A DNA stretch of 64,000 nt from Pyrenula massariospora (lineage: Eukaryota > Ascomycota > Eurotiomycetes > Pyrenulales > Pyrenulaceae), in contig JAGFMI010000005.1 of the NCBI GenBank assembly GCA_021030905.1, forward strand, positions 1,302,001 through 1,366,000, written 5' to 3'. The translations under genes and the position numbers were made by a program. This document shows positions 45,966-55,403 of the stretch, in pieces. How positions within the stretch are numbered: the first letter of the stretch is position 1; each line of letters begins with the position of its first letter. A model generated the notes under the pieces. The model had not been told where the DNA came from and made no database searches. It saw only the letters and a program-made list of their open reading frames with translations.

Positions 45966-46498
45966 GTTTAGAAGCTGGAGGAAGAAGGTAGAGAAGGTGA
46001 ATGAGTGGAGGAAGAATGGGAGGAATGACGATTCCTGTCTACGATAGCCGGCTCGGGGTTGATATCTCGGAAGTCAATGTTGCTGGCCACTGGGTGAAGG
46101 GATCTGCGCTGATAGGAGATTGCGATTTTGAGAACACAGCTAGTAGAGGGATCGAAGAGAAAACAAAGCCCCCTCTGAGAATCCACTGTGGAAGGATGTC
46201 TACCTTTAGGCAATGGTAGTCTAATAGCTTCGCGCTGTAGGTAAGAGCTGGCTCGGACTTTCCCCGGGTAACACGCGTTCGCGTCTCGGGCGCACGTGAG
46301 GGGGCCAAGACCGATAAAACCGAGCCTTGACGTAGTCCCTCCAATATCCCGCGCGCAAAGATCTTTACCGCCATCAATCAATCCTACCAACCTTCACAAA
46401 TCCATCTCCCCACCACCCACGCCTCCTTATATCTACGGAACTCATTGATTGAGATCCATCAAACCATCAAAAAGAGACACAACCATACTTCTTTCAAG
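45966..46498. other. Divergent promoter region of sub1 and isu1
   Basis: 533 bp between divergent start codons. A minus-strand 140-codon frame here is not supported by motif or splice signals. CGCG-rich near 46270-46300. Confidence 0.45.
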
Positions 46499-47163
46499 AT
46501 GATGCGCCGCGCGCTCACCCTCGCTCCCCGCACCGCCCGCCATGCCCTTTCAACCACCCCCCGACTCTCCCTCGCACCTCGCGCCATCGCTCCCACCACC
46601 ACCCTCCCATCCCAGAGCCGGAGAACCTACCACGAGAAAGTCCTAGACCACTACTCCAACCCGCGCAACGTCGGCTCTATGGCTAAGAACGACGTCGACG
46701 TCGGCACGGGGCTCGTCGGCGCCCCCGCCTGCGGAGACGTGATGAAGCTCCAGATCCGGGTCAACAAGGACAGCAACACGATCGAAGACGTCAAGTTTAA
46801 GACCTTTGGCTGTGGCAGCGCGATCGCGAGCTCGAGCTACCTGACCGAACTGGTTCGGGGCATGACGTTGGAGGAAGCGGGCAAGATCAGGAACACGGAG
46901 ATTGCGAAGGAGTTGTGCTTGCCGCCTGTCAAATGTATGAAACTCTTAATTTTACGATGGGCTAGAAATGCTGACTAAAATGCTAAACAGTGCACTGCTC
47001 CATGCTCGCCGAAGACGCCATCAAATCCGCCATCTCAAACTACTACACCAAGAACCCCCAGGCCAAAGCCACCGACCTCGGCGGCACCACCGCAGCCCTG
47101 CCCAAGATCGAGATCGAAAAAGTCGCAGAGACCACCAGCTCTTCGCCAAGTGCTACGGCCTGA
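46499..47163 (+). CDS. isu1: Mitochondrial iron-sulfur cluster scaffold protein Isu1
   Basis: Two exons (46499..46934, 46991..47163) give 202 residues. The start (two tandem Met codons) leads into an Arg/Ser/Thr-rich mitochondrial presequence of about 40 residues ending near SRRTYHEKV. The IscU fold follows, with the three cluster-ligand cysteines at C78 (GAPACGDVM), C105 (FGCGSAIASSS) and C148 (KLHCSMLAEDA), plus LPPVK, the Ssq1/Hsp70 recognition motif. The 56 bp intron splits the Leu codon after LPPVK. Isu1 accepts sulfur from Nfs1-Isd11 and iron via frataxin to build [2Fe-2S] clusters in the matrix. The tail after about 175 is Ser/Thr-rich and longer than yeast Isu1. Confidence 0.95.
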
Positions 47164-47813
47164 ATGGATGAAATTGAAAACCGAATCTATATTCCTTATT
47201 GGAAAAAAAATCGGCGTCTAGGTGCGGTTATCCTTTGTCCGGGCAGGAGGCAAAGTCCCACGAAATTGAATTGGCGGGTTAGGGTTTCTTGTTCCCCCTT
47301 TTGAGTATGAATTAGCGGGACGGTGGTATTCGATTTTTCTATTTTCTATTCTTATAGTATAGCTTACGCCTTTGAAGAATACACGAGGTTTCAAGGCTTT
47401 GGATGTTGATGCAGAATCTCCGTTTCGGCTCCGTCGTGCTCCGATCACGTGACACCCCCCCTTTTGTCTCACACATCCATCACCTTGTCAAACCGGAATC
47501 TTCACCAGTACATACTATGAAGTAATATCGAGGTTCTTACGAAGAATCTCCATTATGGATGTCAGCTTCTGTACTCTAACCCCCGAATAACGCGCTGTTT
47601 TCCGCGTCGAGATCGTCTCATCTACCAACCCTGCGTGACACCACACGCATCTTGGATAGCGCTATGAAAGAAAGGAAGCCCAGAGCCCCATCCTAACACC
47701 ATGCATCGCATCGCTGGCATGCAACACCCTCTCCGAGCGCCTGAAAATGCCGTCTTCGCTGTCTAATTCGTGTCGCTCTCATGTCATAACTCGTATCGAC
47801 CCATGTGACCTCA
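47164..47813. other. Convergent intergenic spacer with an E-box palindrome
   Basis: 650 bp between convergent 3' ends. It contains the 8 bp palindrome TCACGTGA at 47445-47452, a bHLH-type site unusual for a tail-to-tail spacer. An 84-codon minus-strand frame (47472-47218) starts just downstream of it but lacks motifs. Confidence 0.4.
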
Positions 47814-49543
47814 TCACAGCTCGGCCATGACATCCTCGTCCAACTCCGCCTCCGCGTTCTTGGACGCCCCTCCTTTGTCACCCATCGCCTCGAGCGCCTT
47901 CTTCATCTTCCTCAGCTGCTCGATGTACTCCTTGCTGATCTCCAGGCGGTACTCTTCGCTCTGGACGTGCTGTAGGAGGGTTGCTAGCTCCGCTCTCTGG
48001 CGGGCGAGGTCTTTGTTGAGGGCGGCTTCGGACTTGGTTTCGGTCTGCGAGGGCAGGAAGCGGAGGATGGGTCCTTGGGAGGGGTCTGAGGAAGGGGAGA
48101 GGGTGGCTGCGAGATCGCCTGAGGAGATGAGGGATGAGATGTAGGATTGTGTTTCGTCGAGGTCGGCGGGGTCGGGCGATGTTCGTCTGGCGACCTGGGC
48201 GATCGACAGGGCGGTGAAGGTCTTTTCTAGGTTGAGGACGGAGAATTTTCGGTGCGCCCAGTAGACTTGCTGCATGAGGCCTGTGTTGCAATCCTGTGAT
48301 CGTGTTAGCAACATTGATCAAAGTAACTAGTAAGATACACATACACCATCCCAAATTCCTCTCCCGTAATGAATCTCTGCTTCTAGCCGAAATGGGTCTG
48401 GGTCCTTGAAGGCGTCTGCGACAACATCATATGGCCGGGAGATTGCTCGAATGGCTTTTGCGCCAGACTGATTTATCGTTCTTGGAAGATCAAGAGGCTG
48501 AGAAGGCATTAATTCTGACCAATAGATAGATGGAATCAAAGACTCAACACACCTTTCCTTTTAATAATATGCCAACTAGAACCCACTTTTTGTAGGCATG
48601 AACCATCACCATGCTCGCGCTGTTGGCGGTCGGCACGGTAAGAACGACTTCAAGACAGAAGAGCGCTTTCCGCCATTGTTGAAGGCCAATGTAAATGAGC
48701 CCACAGTATAGAAAGTACTCCATGTATTCTCGAGAGCTCAATTTGCCGGCGAGCTCTGGATTGGTTCGGAGGTGTGGCGATTGGATTCCCTCTTCTACTA
48801 ATTGTAAATGGTGGGATCGCTGGGTGGTGCCTCGCTCGGGAGGAGATGGGATGTGGTAGATGCCATTGTCTATTACCGGCGGAGCCATGGCATATGCTCG
48901 TGCTGCAAGGCATTGGCGGACGAAAATAAGATGTGTGGAGGTTAGGATGGAAGACGTCGGGTCAAGGCGGAGGATCGCATCTCGAAGAGGGAGGATTGCA
49001 AGGGAAGGCTGCTTGATCAGAAATTGGTCACCTTGATTCAAAAATATGCGACTTACTGCACTCCTGGTATTTGCAGTTCGGGTAACGACCTCGAGCAATT
49101 CTCGAAACTCAACAGAGACGTATTTAATCTGGCTAGGATCAAATTGCTGTAGGAATTTGAGAACGAGGCCCCATAACGGGCCATTTGGATCTAGAGCTAT
49201 AGCAGTATGTGCCGTCGATTTCGCCTTTTTTGTCGAATTCTGTATGTGCGCCCCCAAGATGATGAGGTATGGAATTGTTTGTATGCTGGGGTCAAGTAAC
49301 TAATTGTAAATGCTATCAGTATCTCTTAAGCTTTTGGGAGACAAGTTCTAGCTTGGGCAAGAGATATTTCCCACTCACATCAAGGAAGTCGTCCCCCTCA
49401 AGAGTGCCAGCAACAAGCTTCTCTGGAGACAGCTGGGTAAGATAGTTTGTAATATGCTTAGACTGCCTCTCGTAATCGGCTTCGGGTAGTTCGGAGGGAT
49501 CAAAGGCTTGAAGTTTCGAGAGAAGCTCGTTGCTCTTCGTCAT
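47814..49543 (-). CDS. csn3: COP9 signalosome subunit 3
   Basis: Four exons on the minus strand (49543..49379, 49299..48553, 48497..48345, 48293..47814) give 514 residues. Junctions rebuild conserved text: FLDLLDPSIQTIPYL across intron 1, LLKGKPLDLPRTINQSGAK across intron 2, and WDGDCNTGLMQQVYWAHRKF across intron 3. The middle is helical repeat; the PCI/winged-helix part lies in the last exon (FSVLNLEKTFTALSIAQVAR) with a C-terminal coiled coil (EYIEQLRKMKKALEAMG). CSN3 is a structural subunit of the complex that removes NEDD8 from cullins, controlling SCF ligases, development and light responses in filamentous fungi. Presence of a full CSN3 fits Pezizomycotina rather than yeast. Confidence 0.9.
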
Positions 49544-50389
49544 TGTGAAGCTGAGACGCGTACGTTGGAAGATTAGGCTTCAGTCGTTCGTGGGGCGGGA
49601 GAGGGTTCGAATGATGGGGCAAGGTCACGACGATAGTGTCATTGCTAAGCGACGCTGAATGTATCCGTGATAAACACAGACCAAGGAGCTTTTGTTGTGT
49701 TGGTGATAATTCTCGCGAGGGTAAAGAGGTTTAAAATAAGGCACGCGAGGCTGCAGACGGTCTTTAAAGTTGATATCTCCAATAGAGCTCTTGTCCGTGA
49801 AGCTTGGTGGTTGCCTTAGCAGTATGCAGTCTTGGCATCTCTCGCTCGCCCGCCGCTGCCCCTCATCTCACCTCCAAAGGTACTATGACAGTGCCCTCTC
49901 ACCTCTTGCACAACCTTGTCTTTCTGCCTTTCTAACGTTTCTCGCCACCAATTCTCCAAAAGCTGCAGAAGCGTTACTATTACGCAAGATAGATATCTTA
50001 CACCCTTCCACTTCCTGCGCCACACTAGGGCAAGGGAGGTACTTACCTATTTAGGCACGAAATACAAAAGAGTTGAAGAATTCAAAGTTCAGCTATAGGA
50101 GCAGCCAAGTTGAGATGTTCCCTCCCGATGCGTCCCGCGTCACAAGATCTGATTACTCTTGGACAATAGTATAGATGGTAAGGCGCCTGGCTTCTATCCT
50201 AGTAAAAGCCTTACATACATTTTGTCCGTACTTGAACTTGATGCAGTTCACTACGAAGACTGTGACATTAATGCTCCGAATGCTTTGCGAAGTCAGTCTT
50301 TCTTAGTTTTAAGCCTTCAATAAGACGGATTTAGGCTTAGAGATATATCTAATAGATCTCGGACAGACTATCTCCACCTAAGTTATTGA
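49544..50389. other. Intergenic spacer
   Basis: This holds the CSN3 promoter and the 3' flank of the Zn2Cys6 gene. A plus-strand frame of 76 codons from ATG 49824 (MQSWHLSLARRCPSSHLQRY) has a presequence-like start but no other support. AT-rich from 50,200 on. No tRNA could be folded near 50170 despite a vaguely tRNA-like string. Confidence 0.4.
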
Positions 50390-52180
50390 TCAAGAATTTT
50401 TCATGACTTCTTGTGCCTCGAGGAGCTGAAGATAAACACCTGAATTAATGATTAGATATTAGAGAGATCGATATAGATAAGACAATGTACCTGCAGCATT
50501 CCACCGGGCATCGATTGTAAGAAAGGTCTCTTTTAGCTTTTTCACAACCTCAGATGAGTCGGACTTGTCTCCACCACAGCGCATGTGGACCCCACAAATA
50601 TGGTATGCGAAGAAGAGACACCATGGTGACATATCCTCAGGATTACGACCAAGGAAGCATCGTAGGTCAACTAGGTTTGTATTGATCTTCTCGGTGATTC
50701 GTTGGACGACAACTCTTGCGCGTTGAGAACGGTCTGTGTCAACTATGTTTACACCATCAGAGTGAAGCCAGGGCGTGTACAGAGCAACGAGAGCGCTATA
50801 ATCACGGAGTTAGGAAGAATTGAGAACGGATTATAGCACGTACCTGTAAACAAAAATAATCTGATCATTGTCTGATGAGTCCACATTCCGCGAAGCGGCA
50901 ACCATCGAGTGAAGTGTTCGATCTAATTGTATCCAGACGTCGTCGTGAATCGCCGTATCACTAGAGACCAGACGTAAAACTTGACCCAGCAGTCTCGCGG
51001 CTTGACACAGCAAGGCAAATTTACTCATGTGTGCAGTCATCGGAGAAGACAGTGTAAAGGAATCATCTGATCTCACAATCTAAGGTAATCATAAGCCCAC
51101 AGAAAAACGATAAGATTGTTACGACGTACGCCCTGGTCCCATGCTGCGTCGTCTGCTGGTAAAAGATCATCTAATCCAGGATCTGCTGTTGCAAAGGGTC
51201 TCCCAGGGCAGCCGATACTCACGAAACTATGCTGACCATCAACATTCTTTAAAGGTAGTAGCTAGACTAGCATGTCCACGGTATAAAGGGTGGGGACGAA
51301 CCGGTCTAAAATTACAATCGCCCACCAGACTCTCCTTCTCTCCTCAACCTCAACCAAAGTCAGGACCCTTTTTGATTTTGACGTTCTACTGACATTAATG
51401 CCAAGAGCGTGCGCATAGCGAGCACATGCACCAATTGACAAGAAGGCTGCAGGGTATATAGCATGACCAAGTTCGTAAAGAGCCAAGAGCACCCCGGCTT
51501 GCAAAACTGCAATAGAAAAGATACTAGAGCCTTCAACCTCTAGGTTGAAGTGCTTCGCAGCGTGGTACAGAGGGGTCCGGGGATTCCGCGAACCTGTTGG
51601 GGGTAACGTTGTTATAAGTTTGAGAGAAAGAAGTAGAAGGGCAACGTCTGGTCGAGATTGGAATGATGGCCGAAGGTAAAATTCATAGAATCGTTTTTTA
51701 GAGACAAAAGGCATCCACAAGTGTATGTGTTCGAAAAATTTGGATGCGGTGAGGCGAATCTCATCCATGTCCCCAAGCATACGCAGAATGTGTGCTGGAG
51801 CGGGAGAAGGCGCCGGAGAGATTTCAACCTGGCCATGTTTTAAGATGCCCGGATCTAAGAATAAGATGGTAGGAAAGTCAATGGGTTGAGAATTCGCTCG
51901 ATCATCGTCGACGGAGAAATCATGCCACAATTGGTCGGATGCAGATACAGAATTGCGCTTTTGCTCTGGCTTCACGTATTCGCATGTCAAGTTTCTCCTA
52001 TTCCCATCGTGGTGAGTCGAGCTACGGTGGGCCTGTAAATCATTACCCAATAGTGCCGACTTACTTAGAGCACGACAAACACCTGGGAAGGGCCTTGTTG
52101 CATTTCCTCTTCCGTGTCTTACATGAAGTGCACACTTGCTCCGCCTGATGGGGACCACTTCCACTACTGGAGGTTTGCAT
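50390..52180 (-). CDS. Zn2Cys6 fungal-type transcription factor
   Basis: Six exons on the minus strand (52180..52065, 51997..51302, 51226..51130, 51079..50844, 50795..50491, 50439..50390) give 499 residues. The zinc cluster is complete and spans intron 1: C-x2-C-x6-C-x6-C-x2-C-x6-C, from VCTSCKTRKRKC through CLSCSKRNLTCEY, starting near residue 13. A middle-homology region follows (PFVSKKRFYEFYLRP; CARYAHALGIN; EERRRVWWAIVILDRF), then GCPGRPFATADPGLDDLLPA and a helical C-terminus. Intron 2 uses a GTTCGT donor, which restores DRFVSIGCPGRP. These regulators bind CGG triplets in the nucleus. It is transcribed away from the dehydrogenase at 52556, from a shared promoter with a strong CGG/CCG palindrome, so the dehydrogenase is its likeliest target and autoregulation is likely. 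The last exon is only 50 nt. Confidence 0.85.
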
Positions 52181-52555
52181 GATGTGGAAGGATGGAGTGT
52201 TACCACCTTCTGGCTTTATTTTCCAGGGCGTGATAGGTACATGGAGTGGCAAAGTTGATGTTTGGCTGCAGGAGGTGGTAAAATGAAGAGTAGTGAGTGC
52301 GCTGCTGCAGTGAGCGCAGTATAAGGATTTTTGCGGCTGATCCTGCGGCCGGCTGGCGGCCGCCGACCGGCCGCCATTTTTTATATAAATGGCACTACCT
52401 GCTTTGGAGTGCAGCAATTATTTACTAGGTAGCCATGATCACATACATTTACTGCTCTCGATTAAGCTATTTATCGCGACATAGCTGTGGAAATAGTGCT
52501 CCTTCTTCCCTCACCCACGCACTCTGATACTACTCGTATTTGGACTGCTTGTCAC
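52181..52555. promoter_or_regulatory. Shared divergent promoter of the Zn2Cys6 regulator and dehydrogenase
   Basis: 375 bp between the two start codons. It carries the palindrome at 52345-52374 and, 7 bp further, a TATA-like ATATAAAT within 52382-52390. The TATA lies about 165-175 bp before the dehydrogenase ATG and just beside the palindrome. Confidence 0.6.
52345..52374. promoter_or_regulatory. Near-perfect 30 bp palindrome with three CGGCCG cores (candidate operator)
   Basis: The layout is GCGGCCGG (52345-52352), CTG, GCGGCCGC (52356-52363), CGA, CCGGCCGC (52367-52374). It is symmetric about 52359/52360 except for the 3-base spacers. The hexamer CGGCCG recurs at 52346, 52357 and 52368, exactly 11 bp apart, about one helical turn. 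Each core is itself an inverted CGG/CCG pair, the triplet bound by Zn2Cys6 proteins. Assignment to the adjacent regulator is inference. Confidence 0.7.
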
Positions 52556-53566
52556 ATGGGTCCATATACTACGGCTCATGCCAATCCTCAAGGCGTTGGG
52601 GACGCCAGACCAACCGCCCTCCAAATCATTCGAGATGAGTGCCTCGAGGGTCAACTCGTCGGCAAAGTGATGGTAGTCACCGGCGCAACTTCGGGGATAG
52701 GTGTTGAGACTGCACGAGCATTGTCTGCTACGGGTGCTACTTTGTTCTTAACTGCCCGCGACATCAAGAAGGCCGAGACCGCTCTCGTTGAGATTCTGGA
52801 ACCACCTCGTGTTTCGCTGGTAGAGATGGATAACGCTTCCTTCACTAGTATTCGAATAGCAGCAGCAACGATTCGCAAGAACTCGAACCATCAAGTCAAT
52901 ATACTCGTCAGCAACGCTGGCATTATGGGAATTGAGAACGTCAAGCTCACCGAAGATGGCCACGAGATGCACTTCGCTATAAATCACCTCGGTCATTTCC
53001 TCCTATTCCAACTTCTCAAGCCTGCCTTGCTTGCCAGCTCGACTCCCGATTTTCGATCTAGAGTCGTCGTTGTCGCTTCGTCAGCCCATCGCACCTGCAG
53101 CCTTAACGAAAGTGACAATTATAATTTCCAAAAGGGAGGGTATCATTATGGGCTGGCATATGCAAATTCTAAGCTTGCAAATATCTACATGGCTAACGAA
53201 TTGGATCGTCGCTACGGCCACAAAGGGCTCCATGCGACCAGTCTCCACCCAGGGGGAATCAATACAAACATATCCAGACACCTGGGCAACGAGTTCGTGG
53301 AGCAGATTATGAGCAACGAGAATATTGTCAAAATCTTGAAAAGTGCCGAGCAGGGAGCTGCTACGACTGTTCTTGCTGCAGTCGGAAAAGAATGGGAGGG
53401 TAAGGGGGGAAAGTATCTGGAGGATTGTGAAGAAGCAAAACGTGGTATAGATGACGACGAAGTCTTCGGGGTTGGATACGTTCGCCAGACTTACGACCAA
53501 GAGAGCGAAGAACGCCTGTGGAAAGACTCACTGAAGATTGTTGGGCTGAATGACGACATGTCATAG
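52556..53566 (+). CDS. Short-chain dehydrogenase/reductase (retinol dehydrogenase-like)
   Basis: A single-exon gene of 336 residues. The ATG at 52556 is the first in frame; an upstream GTG extension is ignored. It has the Rossmann cofactor loop TGATSGIG (42-49), the NAG motif in LVSNAGIMG, and catalytic Y202-x3-K206 in LAYANSKLAN, with a preceding Ser in VVVASSAHR. LFLTARDIKKAE after strand 2 suggests NADP(H) preference through Arg/Lys. The best family match is the fungal retinol dehydrogenase 12-like group (WWOX/RDH type), which reduces aldehydes and ketones; the substrate is unknown. It is divergent from the Zn2Cys6 regulator and likely under its control. There is no signal peptide or membrane segment. 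Confidence 0.9.
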   Translation: MGPYTTAHANPQGVGDARPTALQIIRDECLEGQLVGKVMVVTGATSGIGVETARALSATGATLFLTARDIKKAETALVEILEPPRVSLVEMDNASFTSIRIAAATIRKNSNHQVNILVSNAGIMGIENVKLTEDGHEMHFAINHLGHFLLFQLLKPALLASSTPDFRSRVVVVASSAHRTCSLNESDNYNFQKGGYHYGLAYANSKLANIYMANELDRRYGHKGLHATSLHPGGINTNISRHLGNEFVEQIMSNENIVKILKSAEQGAATTVLAAVGKEWEGKGGKYLEDCEEAKRGIDDDEVFGVGYVRQTYDQESEERLWKDSLKIVGLNDDMS

Positions 53567-54286
53567 TGTCGGTCGAAGTGGGATCTGGCCAATAGTCATA
53601 TGTTGGGATTGAACACGACTGACGCATAATTATCAAGCTATAAAATTAGAACGTCAAGATAAGTTGATAGTCCTAGGCATGAGGAGAGGACTGCGTTTAA
53701 AACCGCGAGACAATTATGACTGAGTGACGGCGTCGATCTCTCGCAGAACTTTCTGAACGGAGTGCATATGCTGATTGTCAGCCACAATAAAAGCTCGAAG
53801 CAATGAGATGATGATAATAGCTAGAGACTATGATAAAAATTAGAGATATAGGTAAATATATTGAACGAGATAGGTCACCGGGGGTAGGTAGGTGGATAGA
53901 CAGAAAGGCGTGGCTCATGTGTGGCATGTTTAGGAAGACCGGATTTTGGCCGCGGCGACCAATCGAGGCTTGGCAGCAGAAATCGTCGCTGACTGGATCA
54001 GTAAGCCACGATTTCTGCCACCAAGCTGCCAATGAAATCTGGCACTCTCTTTTCCTATTAAGATCTTAGAGCCCCTTGCGGCTCTAGGCGCTGGCTAAGA
54101 CCCTATCGAATTGAAATAGAGATCTGGTTTAGGCTAGAGTAAAATGGAAATCGTGGTCGGTGTTAGTCATTTTGCATCATGACAAAACCCTATATATATG
54201 GTCTTCTGCACGTTTCGTAACTCGTTCAGTACTGAGCATTCTCTGTTGGAGAACGACCTGCTAGCAAAGAGTCCCGTCCACCTCTA
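53567..54286. other. Intergenic spacer with fold-back elements and TATA box
   Basis: This is the 3' flank of the dehydrogenase and the promoter of the arginase-fold gene. It contains the hairpin at 53970-54032, a second small stem (TAGAGCC at 54067-54073 with GGCTCTA at 54080-54086) and a TATATATAT box at 54191-54199, about 95 bp before the ATG. No gene seen. Confidence 0.5.
53970..54032. repeat. 63 bp inverted-repeat hairpin
   Basis: Arms TTGGCAG (53970-53976) and CAGAAATCGT (53977-53986) pair with ACGATTTCTG (54008-54017) and CTGCCAA (54026-54032). The right arm carries an 8-base bulge, and inner 3-bp pairs GCT/AGC and ACT/AGT close a small loop. The total is about 23 pairs. It could be a MITE remnant, a 3' processing structure or a binding site; no target-site duplication was identified. 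Confidence 0.55.
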
Positions 54287-55243
54287 ATGGCAGCGACCAA
54301 TCATCAAATCTCGGTGATCTATGTCGCTTCGGACGTCGGCTCGATCTACGCAGGGAAATCTCGAGCACCTGATGCCATCAAGAGCGTCGGCCTCGTCGAT
54401 AAGCTGAAGAAAGCCTCGTACAACGTTTCAGAATATGCAGCCTTACCGCAGCCTATCATATGGAGCTCCGCTGAGATTGGACCTAATGGAGCACGTAATG
54501 AAGATCTCGTCGTCGAAGTCTGCCATCGTGTCAAAAACAGCGTCGCCGACGTCCTCTCTTCTTCTCCCTCTCGATCCCCATTCACCTTCGTCGTGGGCGG
54601 CGAGTGTGTCATGACGCCCGCCATCATGTCAGCCTTTGCAAATCACTACGGGCCCTCCAAACGGGTTGGGCTCCTGTACGTCGACGCGGACTGCGACATG
54701 TATGTACCCGGCGAGGCGGGGAACGTGGCGGGGATGGCGGGCACGCACCTAACGCTAAGGTCTGGAGCGCTTGAGAGCATGAAGCCATTTTCTCGACCAG
54801 ACGGGTCGGGCGTCGTGGACAGCGAGAGCATGGTGTTCTTCGGGTTGAATTACGACTCTCCGGCCAACAAGCCGCACCATGTGGGTTATTTACTGGATGA
54901 ACATTTCCGCGTCTTTACGAAAAAGGCTGTTGCGACTAATGCGAAAGGGGCTGCTGAGGCGGCGCTGAAGTGGCTCGAAGGGAGAGTGGACTATATCCAC
55001 GTCCATCTGGATGTGGATGCGATCGACCCGGGCAAATTTCCTTTGTGCAACCTTCCGAGTTTCACCGGCGTCGGTTTTGAGGAGATCATGTCGGCAATGA
55101 AGATTTTTCTCGGGAGTCAGAAGGCCGTAGGACTGAGCGTGGCGGAAGTGAATCCTGATCATGATCCTGGCCTCAAGATGACTACGATGTTGGTAGACGA
55201 GCTCGTGGCAAGTCTTGAAGATAGGATCACATCAGAGCGATGA
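54287..55243 (+). CDS. Arginase/ureohydrolase-fold protein with altered metal site
   Basis: A single-exon gene of 318 residues; ATG 54287 lies after a TATA box. The order of ureohydrolase motifs is kept, but two ligands differ. Motif 1, normally GGDH, is GGEC at 104-107. Motif 2, normally DAHAD, is DADCD at 133-137. Motif 3, LDVDAIDP at 241-248, is canonical, as is the late EVNPDHDP segment. Thus both histidine ligands of the dimanganese centre are replaced by Cys and Asp while the four Asp ligands remain. The flanking GLLYVDADCDMYVPGE text reads as a coherent subfamily rather than random decay. It may hydrolyse a guanidino/amidino compound with a different metal, or be non-catalytic. It lies between the dehydrogenase and the aldo/keto reductase. 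Confidence 0.82.
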   Translation: MAATNHQISVIYVASDVGSIYAGKSRAPDAIKSVGLVDKLKKASYNVSEYAALPQPIIWSSAEIGPNGARNEDLVVEVCHRVKNSVADVLSSSPSRSPFTFVVGGECVMTPAIMSAFANHYGPSKRVGLLYVDADCDMYVPGEAGNVAGMAGTHLTLRSGALESMKPFSRPDGSGVVDSESMVFFGLNYDSPANKPHHVGYLLDEHFRVFTKKAVATNAKGAAEAALKWLEGRVDYIHVHLDVDAIDPGKFPLCNLPSFTGVGFEEIMSAMKIFLGSQKAVGLSVAEVNPDHDPGLKMTTMLVDELVASLEDRITSER

Positions 55244-55403
55244 AATGCTGGTCTCTGGATAGCAATGGCAAGTAAGAGTTCCACACAGCCATTGCTACCT
55301 TATGAATATAGTATAGTAACACTGTTTACTCCCAACTATCTATCGACACCTGGTTTCAGGTATCATGCCGATAGTTAACGGGGTAGGAGAATAGACCTAT
55401 TAT

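Noticed and set aside
46001-46390. Open frames in the sub1-isu1 divergent promoter
   Set aside because: Both strands open by chance in a GC-rich promoter; no motif or splice support.
50160-50240. tRNA-like string near 50170
   Set aside because: No acceptor stem or B box (GGTTCGANTCC) could be paired.
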